In this document: one piece after another, positions 25,949-34,189 of the stretch
Numbering within the stretch: the stretch's first letter is position 1
How the letters are laid out: every line of letters starts with the position of its first letter
Assembly: GCA_017395365.1 (NCBI GenBank)
Contig: JAFPUN010000008.1
Location: forward strand, 49,779 to 113,778
Direction: 5' to 3'
Length of the DNA: 64,000 nucleotides
DNA from: Bacteroidales bacterium
Lineage (GTDB): Bacteria > Bacteroidota > Bacteroidia > Bacteroidales > F082
Notes under the pieces: generated by a model
What the model was told of the DNA's origin: nothing
Databases searched by the model: none
The model's input: the letters and a program-made list of their open reading frames with translations, nothing else
Program-made: the position numbers and the translations under genes

Positions 25949-27604
25949 ATGGCAGAAGTTATTCAATCTGAGTTGAAGCCGGGCACCATATTAAATGGCG
26001 GCAAATATATAATAGAGAAAAAAATCGGAGCCGGAGGCTTCGGCATCACTTATATGGCCCGTCACTCTACGCTTGACAAAAAATTCGCCATCAAGGAATT
26101 TTTCATGAGCGGTTACAATGTCAGGAACAACACTACCAACCATGTCAGCTTGCAAGGTATTGAATTAAAGGATTTTGACAGGATTAGGCAGAATTTCATT
26201 AATGAAGCCCAAACCTTGGCTCGACTCAACAATGTGGCTGTGGTAAAGGTGATAGATATATTCGACGAAAACGGCACATCCTATATGGTGATGCCTTTTG
26301 TGGAAGGAGTCACTCTGCAAAGCATCGTTGAAAAAAACGGCCCAATGAAATATGAAATGGCGGTCAATTATATCGTCCAGATTTGTGAGACCTTGACATA
26401 CATCCATTCCAAGAGTATTTTGCATCGTGATGTCACCCCCGACAATGTCATTGTCACCCCCGACGAGAAAATTGTTTTGATAGATTTCGGTTCGGCACGC
26501 AAGTTTGTCAACAATAAAACCCAGCGCCACACGACAATTGTCAAGCCGGGTTATGCACCGCTTGAACAACATTCCGCCACTTCTCGTAAGGGGGCATTTA
26601 CCGATATTTATTCAGTTGGTGCGGTATTCTATTATCTTTTGACAGGCGAACGCCCTATGGACGCCACCGAAAGAGTGCTAGAAAAGATGAAAGAGCCGAT
26701 TGAATTGAATCCTGACATTCCCGAACAAATCAATGCCATAATCATGAAGGCCATGGAAATGGAAGGGGCAAAACGCTATCAATCGGCTGCCGAATTAATT
26801 GGAGACATTTTTGCCGATGATAATCCTAATGTGCAAGGAAACGAGGAAAAAGGGAACGAAGCGTATAAAGAAAAAAAGGAAATAGAAAAAGAAAAGGAGA
26901 AGGAGAAGGGAACGACCAAGAAACCTAAAGTCACAAAAGAAAAAGAAGAGGAGGGTGAGATTAATAAAGAATCGCCTTTTGTCGATCAGTTTATTCCCGA
27001 AAAAAAAGAAAATCTGAAAACCGTTGGCAAAAAACCAGAAAAGAAAGAGAAATCGAAGGGAAATCTTCTGATAGTTTTTGCCATTGTAATGGCTTTAATC
27101 GCTGCAGGATGTATTGTCGTTATGCTGGTGTATCAATCCAAGCACCATCAGCAGCCAAAACCAGGAGATCTTTCAGAACCTAGCGAGATGACGGTTCCAG
27201 TTGCAAAAGAATCCGTAGTGGACTTGGCCTCCCTCGACTCATTGGTGAAACAGAATGCCAATATTGTCGTTAACAAGTTGTTAACTGGCCAATCTAATGA
27301 CCCAGTCTTGTTATATTCCATTGCGCTGAAAGCAAATAACAAATACAAGGTCGACGGAATGGAGGAGTATTGGAACCAGGTGCTTGTACCAGAAGGAGAT
27401 GTTGACCGCCACTTGACAGCTAAAAAGGACCGGTTCTCGCTTGTGAAATTTGCCTTCGTATGTGGGGCAAAAGCATACGAAAATATCGATGGCTCCAACT
27501 ATTCTTCCGCAGTCAAACAAGAATTAAATATGGCTTTGCCTGCATTTCTTGATAACATAAGAAAAATTGATCCCAATGTTATGGTCTATGAAAAACACGA
27601 ATAA
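25949..27604 (+). CDS. Hanks-type Ser/Thr kinase with periplasmic C-domain
   Basis: 551 aa from the ATG at 25949; the frame is open upstream but overlaps the previous gene. Kinase domain (about 20-280): GAGGFGITY, FAIKEFF, HRDVTPDNV, IDFGSAR, YAPLEQ. A long Lys/Glu-rich linker (about 290-365) is followed by one transmembrane helix (372-394) and a periplasmic domain of about 155 residues that is not recognised. The order kinase fold, helix, external domain is also that of EssB/YukC, the pseudokinase of Firmicutes T7SS, although here the catalytic residues are intact. It could be a sensor kinase, a structural counterpart of EssB, or both. It overlaps the next gene by 17 nt. Confidence 0.9.
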   Translation: MAEVIQSELKPGTILNGGKYIIEKKIGAGGFGITYMARHSTLDKKFAIKEFFMSGYNVRNNTTNHVSLQGIELKDFDRIRQNFINEAQTLARLNNVAVVKVIDIFDENGTSYMVMPFVEGVTLQSIVEKNGPMKYEMAVNYIVQICETLTYIHSKSILHRDVTPDNVIVTPDEKIVLIDFGSARKFVNNKTQRHTTIVKPGYAPLEQHSATSRKGAFTDIYSVGAVFYYLLTGERPMDATERVLEKMKEPIELNPDIPEQINAIIMKAMEMEGAKRYQSAAELIGDIFADDNPNVQGNEEKGNEAYKEKKEIEKEKEKEKGTTKKPKVTKEKEEEGEINKESPFVDQFIPEKKENLKTVGKKPEKKEKSKGNLLIVFAIVMALIAAGCIVVMLVYQSKHHQQPKPGDLSEPSEMTVPVAKESVVDLASLDSLVKQNANIVVNKLLTGQSNDPVLLYSIALKANNKYKVDGMEEYWNQVLVPEGDVDRHLTAKKDRFSLVKFAFVCGAKAYENIDGSNYSSAVKQELNMALPAFLDNIRKIDPNVMVYEKHE

Positions 27605-29192
27605 AACTATTATCTTATTGTTTTGCCTCTGCATGGCAAAAATTGCCAGTTCACAAACCGTCTCATGGCAGCAACGCCCATGTTGGGATGCCGTTGAAAT
27701 GCTGGGCGATAATTTGCTGAAAGTATCAGAAGCTGGTGGATGGGGTGTTTGCCGTCTTAATGGAACCACCCTTGTTCCGTGTGACAAATCTATGATTACA
27801 AACATCTCGGACGGTTGTTATATAGGTCTAGATGGTGAAGGGAAACTGCGCTTTATAGGTGACGAATACGGGAATATCAATTCAATAAGCGGTTCATGGT
27901 TCGTCGACATGTCATGGCCATATTTCAGCGATGGATTACTTGCTGTTAGAGATGCCAGTGGATCGTGGGGATATATGAACCGTACAGGTAAGTTGGTTAT
28001 TCAGAACCAGTTTAGGAATGCTTTCCCGTTTCACTATGGATACGCCTCAGTTTGCAACCAAGGGAACAAGGGTTGGAATTTTATCGACGTCCAAGGTGAC
28101 TACCTGTTGAAAAGCGGTTTTAGCCATCTCTCGTTTGCGTCGTCTTTCACGCGAATCGAAGGCCAACAAGGCCCACTGGCTTTTATTGTCGTCGAATCAA
28201 AGATAAAGGGAGGAGGAACAAAGGGCTATATGGTGGATGTAAAAGGCGAAATACAAGGCAATGTGATTCCCAAGGAAGGAGTGGCATATACTGAACTGCA
28301 AAATCGTCACAAATTCCTATGTGGAAACAACAATACTTCTTTGGAGGTTGACGTAAATGATGTACTGGAAATTATTTATGTGAGCCGAAATGACAGACAA
28401 TTTTCATGTCGTCCTGTCCAACTAGAGACATCTGATTTCCCTTATGTGGATATGGAAAACATCTATGTAGATGGGGGTGGAATCCAATATGGGAATTTGA
28501 TGGTTGCTCCGCAATTCCAAGAAGTGACCCCTCTGTCATCAGAGTTGTTTTTGGTAAAGCAAGCTAACAAACTGGGACTGATTAAATTCAGAATGGATAA
28601 TTTCCCGCCCTCGGTTTCATGTCAAGAAGGCTTTAAACTTAATGTATTTCATGCCATTGAGGTTCCTTTTATCGTGTCCAACAGTTTTGAGAAGATTAGG
28701 GCATATGCCGTTGACAAGTGGGGAGAAACGGGATTCTTTAACATAAACAATTCGGGACGTTTCTCCGTTCCTATTAAATACCTCGATGAAGAAGGAAGGA
28801 TGCAGGTGGGCCTTGAAATAGATGGTATTTTGATCGCACCAGAGGATTATCATTTTAAGGTAAAATATGGCAAAGGATTTGAAGTGACTGGACCTCAAGA
28901 GGCTTCGGTCGGCAAAGCGGGACGTTCCTCGTTCAATATTAACATTAAAAATAAGTCATCTCAAGAAGCAAAGCCTTTTGACGTGTATGTCGGCGACAGA
29001 CTTGTCGACCACGTGGATGGGTTACAGCCGTTCAAGAGCATTTCAGTGGCAGTTGTTACGACAGTAAGAATTGATGAGTTGGAGGATTCGGAAAACAAGA
29101 TCGTTTCTGTCGTAATAAGGGAGGATGGACTTCCGCGTCAATCTTATTCTATTAAGATTCTATTTAAAAAAGTATATAATAATGAAGAATAA
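27588..29192 (+). CDS. Secreted WG-repeat protein
   Basis: 534 aa from the ATG at 27588, which opens a signal peptide (MKNTNKTIILLFCLCMAKIASS-Q). At least two to three WG-type beta repeats (GGWGVCRLNG, GSWGYMNRTGKL, KGWNFIDVQGDY) lie in residues 30-190. The middle is unassigned, and the last 120 residues look like Ig-like beta strands. WG repeats are common in Bacteroidota and usually mediate binding; no catalytic site is known for them. It overlaps the kinase by 17 nt, so it belongs to the same transcript. Confidence 0.8.
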   Translation: MKNTNKTIILLFCLCMAKIASSQTVSWQQRPCWDAVEMLGDNLLKVSEAGGWGVCRLNGTTLVPCDKSMITNISDGCYIGLDGEGKLRFIGDEYGNINSISGSWFVDMSWPYFSDGLLAVRDASGSWGYMNRTGKLVIQNQFRNAFPFHYGYASVCNQGNKGWNFIDVQGDYLLKSGFSHLSFASSFTRIEGQQGPLAFIVVESKIKGGGTKGYMVDVKGEIQGNVIPKEGVAYTELQNRHKFLCGNNNTSLEVDVNDVLEIIYVSRNDRQFSCRPVQLETSDFPYVDMENIYVDGGGIQYGNLMVAPQFQEVTPLSSELFLVKQANKLGLIKFRMDNFPPSVSCQEGFKLNVFHAIEVPFIVSNSFEKIRAYAVDKWGETGFFNINNSGRFSVPIKYLDEEGRMQVGLEIDGILIAPEDYHFKVKYGKGFEVTGPQEASVGKAGRSSFNINIKNKSSQEAKPFDVYVGDRLVDHVDGLQPFKSISVAVVTTVRIDELEDSENKIVSVVIREDGLPRQSYSIKILFKKVYNNEE

Positions 29193-29203
29193 AAAAAGCA
29201 GCT

Positions 29204-29839
29204 ATGATTAAAAAACTCACCATCATTTTACTTATCTTGGCAAGCAACATGCTGGTATGGGGACAACAAGACTGGGTTGTCGTCTCAAAAAAGAGTCCCT
29301 TATCCATAAGTATTTACGGGGAAGTGGGATGGGCATTGTCATCTTATCATGCCTTAGAGAATAACTTTGATGTGAATTTCTCACCTATTGCGGGAATGTG
29401 TCTTGGCGGTGGAGCTGGTTTGAATTTGGAAATAGGGAATGGCACATCTAGCTCATTATCCGCTCAGGCAGGTCTACTCTACACACGTTCGGGATTTGCC
29501 GTTGAAGAACAAAAAGTGGCTGGCCATTATCTTTGTCTTCCTATAGCCTTCCAATATTATCCGCTGGACTTTTTATACATGGAGCTTAGGGCGGTTCCCA
29601 GTCTCAATATCGGGTCCTCCCCCGATGCCATTACCATCCATAACCTAACAATGGTATTAGACAATCATCGGGCAAATGATTTCAAGATCGGATTGGGAGC
29701 AGGAGGTTTTATCAAGTCCATAGGGATGGGCATTTCAATGAGATACAACTTCGGATTGTCGAAGTTCGCCGAAAATTTGCCATGGAAAGGCAACCAATTT
29801 GAGATGCTATTGTATTATCGTTTCGATTTCAAAAAATAA
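29204..29839 (+). CDS. Outer-membrane beta-barrel protein
   Basis: 211 aa. Signal peptide (MIKKLTIILLILASNMLVWG-Q), then alternating hydrophobic/polar strands with glycine turns (CLGGGAGLNLEIG, LSAQAGLLYTRSG, IGLGAGGFIKSIGMGISMRYNFGLS) and a C-terminal aromatic strand (LLYYRFDF), as in small 8-strand barrels of Bacteroidota. It is a candidate outer-membrane component for the secretion locus, although such barrels are common elsewhere too. Confidence 0.8.
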   Translation: MIKKLTIILLILASNMLVWGQQDWVVVSKKSPLSISIYGEVGWALSSYHALENNFDVNFSPIAGMCLGGGAGLNLEIGNGTSSSLSAQAGLLYTRSGFAVEEQKVAGHYLCLPIAFQYYPLDFLYMELRAVPSLNIGSSPDAITIHNLTMVLDNHRANDFKIGLGAGGFIKSIGMGISMRYNFGLSKFAENLPWKGNQFEMLLYYRFDFKK

Positions 29840-29858
29840 CATTGAAAAAAATATAGTT

Positions 29859-30872
29859 ATGAAAAGTTCATATATCATAAATGTTGCCATCATCGCAACC
29901 ATGCTTTGTTTTTCGTCATGCAAGAACGCCCCTGTTGAGATCGTTCGCGACGACACACAAGTGAATTTTATCCTCAACAATGTGCTTCCAACATTTACGA
30001 CTTATTCCGCTGAGGAATTGGAAATGTATGTTCAACAAGGTATAGCGTCTCAAATCATGGTGAAAGCATTCGTTTATGACGATAATGGCAAATTGATAGA
30101 CCAGTTCTCAAAGAAAATCGATGATTACAATCAGACGGTGGCTCCGTTTTCCGTGAAAATTACAGGGTATAACAACACCTTGGTGTGTTTTACCTATGGA
30201 ACATGGACCAATTCTAGTGGTAAAGAAACAAATGCCTATGTAGTCACAGGCGAGCAATTGTTGTCATCTTTGAAGGTGGAAGTGAGCACGGCAACATCAC
30301 TTTACAATTGCATACCTTGGCAGGTGCTCGGTGGAGCAATCGTCCCGATAGGCATTTTTGACGACGCCATAGATGTGGATGTGCGCCCTCTTGGCGGTTT
30401 GGCCTATATGGATTTTGAAAATATTCATGCCCATTCTATTGGAAGTAGCAATTCTGCTAAGAACCCAACTAAATACACATTCATGCAAAAGTTTAACGAT
30501 ATTGTCACTATTAAGGATGGCACTTTTTCATATAGTTGTTCGCTGTCGTCGACATACTGGTACTTTTGCTCGATTTATCCCGCACAACATCAGAATTATA
30601 ATGGTGTTTTCATTTCAAGGTTTATGATGCCTGGGCAAGTTCAATCATATTGTTACGGTTCCTATTCCCCTTCCAACGACAGCTCCTATGACGATGAGGT
30701 TGAGACAGGGAGAAGTAGCACCCAAACCACAGAAGTGAAGGCCGAAAAACAATATGTGTTTGAGATGGATTGTAATGACTATACCCAAAGAATCAAGGAA
30801 GGTGTTTTGGAAGACAAGTCGTCTCTTGTCCAGGTTGCAGACGGTCAAATACACTCAAAAGCTATAAAATAA
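29859..30872 (+). CDS. Lipoprotein of FimB/Mfa2 (fimbrial anchor)-like type
   Basis: 337 aa from the ATG at 29859. A lipobox LCFSSC places an acylated Cys at about residue 22; the next residues are K-N. The body is beta-rich, with Phe/Tyr strands such as VKAFVYDDNGKLID and a D(V)DVRPLGGLA segment, resembling FimB/Mfa2-family lipoproteins that anchor fimbriae. The match is by general features and is not firm. It is the last gene of the tightly spaced cluster, 19 nt after the barrel gene. Confidence 0.6.
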   Translation: MKSSYIINVAIIATMLCFSSCKNAPVEIVRDDTQVNFILNNVLPTFTTYSAEELEMYVQQGIASQIMVKAFVYDDNGKLIDQFSKKIDDYNQTVAPFSVKITGYNNTLVCFTYGTWTNSSGKETNAYVVTGEQLLSSLKVEVSTATSLYNCIPWQVLGGAIVPIGIFDDAIDVDVRPLGGLAYMDFENIHAHSIGSSNSAKNPTKYTFMQKFNDIVTIKDGTFSYSCSLSSTYWYFCSIYPAQHQNYNGVFISRFMMPGQVQSYCYGSYSPSNDSSYDDEVETGRSSTQTTEVKAEKQYVFEMDCNDYTQRIKEGVLEDKSSLVQVADGQIHSKAIK

Positions 30873-30959
30873 CGAACAAGCTATCGTTATTGTTGATGGT
30901 TTAATCACTGGAATAGATAATAATATTATTTGTACTTTATTAAATAAAAGCTTATCAAA

Positions 30960-31466
30960 ATGAAAAAGATTCTCTTTTTAGGCATGATATGCCTGATGTC
31001 ATTAGTAATGCAAGCACAGCGTTGTGCAGGGTTTGACTTTCAAACTAGAACCAACATTTCAGAGGAACCCAAAGAAGGCTACACAGATCTTGGATTACCG
31101 AGTGGAACACTGTGGAAGAACTTTAATGCGGGAGGTCTATACTCATACGATGAAGCAGTATCACAGTTTGGCGACCGTCTTCCTTCAAAAGCTCAGTGGC
31201 AAGAACTGAAGAATGAGTGCCAGTGGTTGTGGACAGGGAGTGGATACGAAGTTATAGGTCCTAATGGCAAATCCATTGTGCTTCCTGCTGCCGGTTTTGG
31301 GTCTAGTGGAGGAAGTGTCATGCAATTGGGCAACCAAGGCGGTTATTGGACGACTACATCTAGTGGTCCTGATACCCAATGGGTGCTTGGGATTTCTTCA
31401 AGCGATGTGACCTTTTACAGCTACTATCCAAACTGGCGTTTTTCAGTTCGGCTTGTCTATAAATAA
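30960..31466 (+). CDS. Secreted protein with Fibrobacter-type paralogous (Fib_succ_major) domain
   Basis: 168 aa. Signal peptide MKKILFLGMICLMSLVMQA-Q. The body shows the signature DLGLPSGTLWKN, LPSKAQWQEL, YEVIGPNGKSI and LPAAGFG, then GGYWTTT and VRLVY, which define a small domain frequent in secreted proteins of Fibrobacter and Bacteroidota. Function of the domain is unknown. It is separated from the cluster by 87 nt and is probably not part of the machine. Confidence 0.8.
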   Translation: MKKILFLGMICLMSLVMQAQRCAGFDFQTRTNISEEPKEGYTDLGLPSGTLWKNFNAGGLYSYDEAVSQFGDRLPSKAQWQELKNECQWLWTGSGYEVIGPNGKSIVLPAAGFGSSGGSVMQLGNQGGYWTTTSSGPDTQWVLGISSSDVTFYSYYPNWRFSVRLVYK

Positions 31467-31497
31467 GATGACCGTTCGTTAAAACCTTATAACTCAA

Positions 31498-31674
31498 TGA
31501 CTCATATAAAAACATGTAGATTTAGATGCTTCATATTATTCTCTTTATCGTTATTCTGCACCACATTCAGTCTCAGCTATGTCTTTCCCCAAAACGCTTA
31601 TTGACAACGAACTTTACTCTGTAAGGATGAACGGTAAGGAAGGTTATATTGACGCTACAAAAATTGTATTCTAA
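31498..31674 (+). pseudogene. Fragment of a small secreted repeat protein, frameshifted
   Basis: One frame gives a signal-peptide-like stretch from ATG 31498 (CFILFSLSLFCTTFSLS) and stops at 31607. An overlapping frame (31579-31674) reads ELYSVRMNGKEGYIDATKIVF, which looks like the end of a WG-type repeat protein. The two fit together only across a frameshift. A similar tail occurs at 32416. Confidence 0.45.
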
Positions 31675-31685
31675 AAAGCAAAAAT

Positions 31686-32282
31686 ATGAAAAAGCTATTT
31701 TTATCGTTATTATTATTTGCTCAGATTGTTTCCTATGGACAAAGTTTTGACTTTGTGCATGGAGTTGGTATTAGAAGCGCTCAGGATCGCTCTAAGGGAT
31801 ACATTGTGTTCGATTTCCCTGGCATGAGTGCCAGTGATATCAGAGCGGCGGTTGTTGCAAAAATACCAACTATCTACGATTATTCAACGGGTAGCATTCA
31901 AAATGGTGAAAACAACTCGATTTCACTTATTGCATCAACGGGAAAAAACGAACTTTTTATTGATAATAATTATTCAAGATACCAAGCGGCGGGATCCCCC
32001 AAAGGCGGTGTTGGTGGAGATTTTATCATGAACATTTATTTTAAAGATGGAAGAGTTCGTTATGATGCTCCGACATTTCAACGTTTGTATTTAATTGCTG
32101 AAATTGTTCGGGGTCATTTTAATCGTACAGACTGTCCAAATTACGGAGATGATCTAACACCTTTTTATGAATTGATTAAGAATAAAGAACAACAAAATTC
32201 CACTGTCCAATACTTTAATAATCTTGTTAGGGCATTAAATAAAGCCATAGAAGAAGCGGCTTCTAAACCATCAGATTGGTAA
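31686..32282 (+). CDS. Small secreted protein of unknown function
   Basis: 198 aa. Signal peptide MKKLFLSLLLFAQIVSYG-Q. The core (FDFPGMSASDIRAAVV, then a beta strand and YFKDGRVRYDAPTF) loosely resembles the DUF4468 TBP-like fold of Bacteroidota periplasmic proteins; this is weak. It lies between two broken repeat-gene fragments in an AT-rich stretch. Confidence 0.7.
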   Translation: MKKLFLSLLLFAQIVSYGQSFDFVHGVGIRSAQDRSKGYIVFDFPGMSASDIRAAVVAKIPTIYDYSTGSIQNGENNSISLIASTGKNELFIDNNYSRYQAAGSPKGGVGGDFIMNIYFKDGRVRYDAPTFQRLYLIAEIVRGHFNRTDCPNYGDDLTPFYELIKNKEQQNSTVQYFNNLVRALNKAIEEAASKPSDW

Positions 32283-32650
32283 AACTGCCGTTTAAGTCTG
32301 TATAATTAATCGAAACTCACATAAAAACAAGAAATCTAATCATTTTTGCCATACTGACCTCGCTGTGTTATCATCTTTCAGCGAGTATGGCACAACTTGC
32401 CAAGCGCAAGAAACCGAATTTTGTCCTGTAAGGGTAAATGGCAAGGAAGTGTTTCAACAGTGTGTCCGAATTCTATAGACTGAAAAACGCAAAAGAGAAC
32501 AGTAGAAAGATGGATAATAAATTGAAGAAAGAGTTTTTAGAACACCATTGATGCATTATTAGCATATTGTCAAAATTATGAGATTCCATACATATTTTGC
32601 TGAAAAAATTGTGAGATTCCGACAAAAAGCGACATTACAATTAGCTTCCA
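32283..32650. other. AT-rich intergenic stretch with one gene fragment
   Basis: No intact gene. A frame at 32416-32478 reads EFCPVRVNGKE, then a stop 9 residues later; it resembles the ELYSVRMNGKEGY fragment at about 31603. The bases before it (CTCACATAAAAACA) also resemble those at about 31502. It is the remains of a second related gene. The stretch ends between convergent genes, and no clear terminator is seen. Confidence 0.5.
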
Positions 32651-33919
32651 TCAATCCCTCAAGCAGCCGATTGGCACCACAAACACGCCATCCTGGCGGC
32701 GATAGGCAAATTGACCTCCCGTGACGACCATTAAAAACGAAGGCTCTCCCACTTTTGAAGTGTCCACCTTGTTTCGGAGTTCTATGAGGTGTTTCGCTCC
32801 TTCCTCAATCTCTTTGCTCCCCAACTTCACTTCAACTGCAGCCCAACGGTCGTCGTTCAAACGAATCACAAGGTCGGCCTCAAGATTGTCTTTGTCGCGA
32901 TAATGGAAAACCTCACCATCAACAGTCTGGGCATAGACACGCAAGTCCCTCGCCACCAATGATTCGAAAAGAAAACCGAAATAATTGAAATCGTCCAAAA
33001 TGCTATCAGCATTGGCACGCAATACCGCCGTGGCTATGGAAGGATCCACGAACTGCCGCTTTTCAGAAGTGCGAATAGCCGCTTTTGAACGCAACGATGG
33101 CTTCCATGCCGGAATATCCTCAATCAAAAAAATCCTACGCAACGCGTTGACATAGCCATACATGGTGGTATCGGAAAACGCCACATCATTAGCTTGAATG
33201 TCAGCAAGTACGGTGGTTAGGGAGGCCATCGTTGAAATGTTTCTCGCGTATGAACGCAACAATTGCCTCACTCGATATGGATTCCGCTCAACGCCATCCA
33301 CTTTCTGAACATCAAAATTCACAACAGCATCTACATAATTGCGGGCTATCTGGGCAGAGGTTTGCCCTTTTGCCACAGCCTCTGGCCATCCCCCACGACA
33401 AATCACTTTAGCCAAGTCAGGAATACCAAGTGGACTCTCCCCTTCTACATCCTCCTGGCCTTCAAAAAGTTGTCGCAACGAGACCGAGCCAACAGATTCC
33501 ATGGATTCAAACAAAGTCATAGGACGCATACGCAGTCGCGCTATCCTGCCCGTTCCAGTGTGCTTAGGCATATTGTCATCACGCGGAGTGGCGGAACCCG
33601 TCAAAATGTACTGCCCCCACTCGCCCGTTTGATCCACATCAAACCGCACCGCATCCCAAAGAACTGGTGCCTCCTGCCATTCATCAATCAGCCTGGGCTT
33701 CTCACCTTTCAGCAACCGTGAAGGCATAGTTCTCGACAACTCCATATAACCAGCTCCCTTGTCGGGATCTTGCATATATAAAACACTCTTTGCCGCGTGT
33801 TTTCCAGTCCAAGTTTTTCCACACCATTTTGGGCCTTCAATAAGCAGTGCGCCAGAATAGGATAGTTTTTCGTTCACCAATCCATCGCAAATTCGCGAAA
33901 AATACATTCTTTCAGTCAT
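32651..33919 (-). CDS. AAA_14 / DUF4143 family ATPase
   Basis: 422 aa. N-terminal AAA_14 domain with IEGPKWCGKT (Walker A), PRLIDEWQ (Walker B) and YILTGSA as sensor. The C-terminal DUF4143 domain ends in AVEVKLGSKEIEEGA, a fold related to PD-(D/E)XK nucleases with E-x-K present. The family is abundant, often in mobile or variable regions, and has no settled function. Monocistronic, convergent with the island genes. A 23-bp tandem repeat lies just upstream of its start. Confidence 0.92.
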   Translation of the reverse strand: MTERMYFSRICDGLVNEKLSYSGALLIEGPKWCGKTWTGKHAAKSVLYMQDPDKGAGYMELSRTMPSRLLKGEKPRLIDEWQEAPVLWDAVRFDVDQTGEWGQYILTGSATPRDDNMPKHTGTGRIARLRMRPMTLFESMESVGSVSLRQLFEGQEDVEGESPLGIPDLAKVICRGGWPEAVAKGQTSAQIARNYVDAVVNFDVQKVDGVERNPYRVRQLLRSYARNISTMASLTTVLADIQANDVAFSDTTMYGYVNALRRIFLIEDIPAWKPSLRSKAAIRTSEKRQFVDPSIATAVLRANADSILDDFNYFGFLFESLVARDLRVYAQTVDGEVFHYRDKDNLEADLVIRLNDDRWAAVEVKLGSKEIEEGAKHLIELRNKVDTSKVGEPSFLMVVTGGQFAYRRQDGVFVVPIGCLRD

Positions 33920-33976
33920 TTATTATAGAATTAAAACCGCTGCAAAAATACAAATTATTTCAATTCCAACAAAAAA

Positions 33977-34068
33977 ACTTGGAGAGTTGGCGGAGTTTTA
34001 CTTGGAGAGTTGGCGGAGTTTTACTTGGAGAGTTGGCGGAGTTTTACTTAAAGAGTTGACGAATACTA
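33977..34068. repeat. 23-bp tandem repeat, three exact copies and one decayed
   Basis: Unit ACTTGGAGAGTTGGCGGAG plus TTTT at 33977, 34000 and 34023, with a diverged fourth at 34046. It lies between the AAA_14 ATPase start and the ppdK promoter. There are no spacers, so it is not CRISPR. Confidence 0.9.
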
Positions 34069-34100
34069 AACCACCTATCAAAAAAAATCTTCCTTTGCTC

Positions 34101-34131
34101 TTTGAGGTTTTGTAAGTTTTTCCTACTTTTG
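34101..34131 (+). promoter_or_regulatory. ppdK promoter
   Basis: TTTG (34101-34104), a 19-nt spacer and TACTTTTG (34124-34131) match the Bacteroidota consensus fully, 58 nt before the ATG. Confidence 0.75.
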
Positions 34132-34189
34132 CAACTTCATTTTCGAGACTAAAGAATATCAGTTAAATCACTAATAATCAATTAAATCA

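Noticed and set aside
11699-30872. Type VI secretion locus
   Set aside because: Kinase, PP2C and FHA genes recall T6SS control, but no sheath, Hcp, VgrG, TssJLM or ClpV gene is present, and the ATPase is FtsK-like.
30869-30890. Terminator after the lipoprotein gene (ATAACGA / TCGTTAT)
   Set aside because: The stem is AT-rich and includes the stop codon, and no T tract follows, so it is unlikely to terminate transcription.
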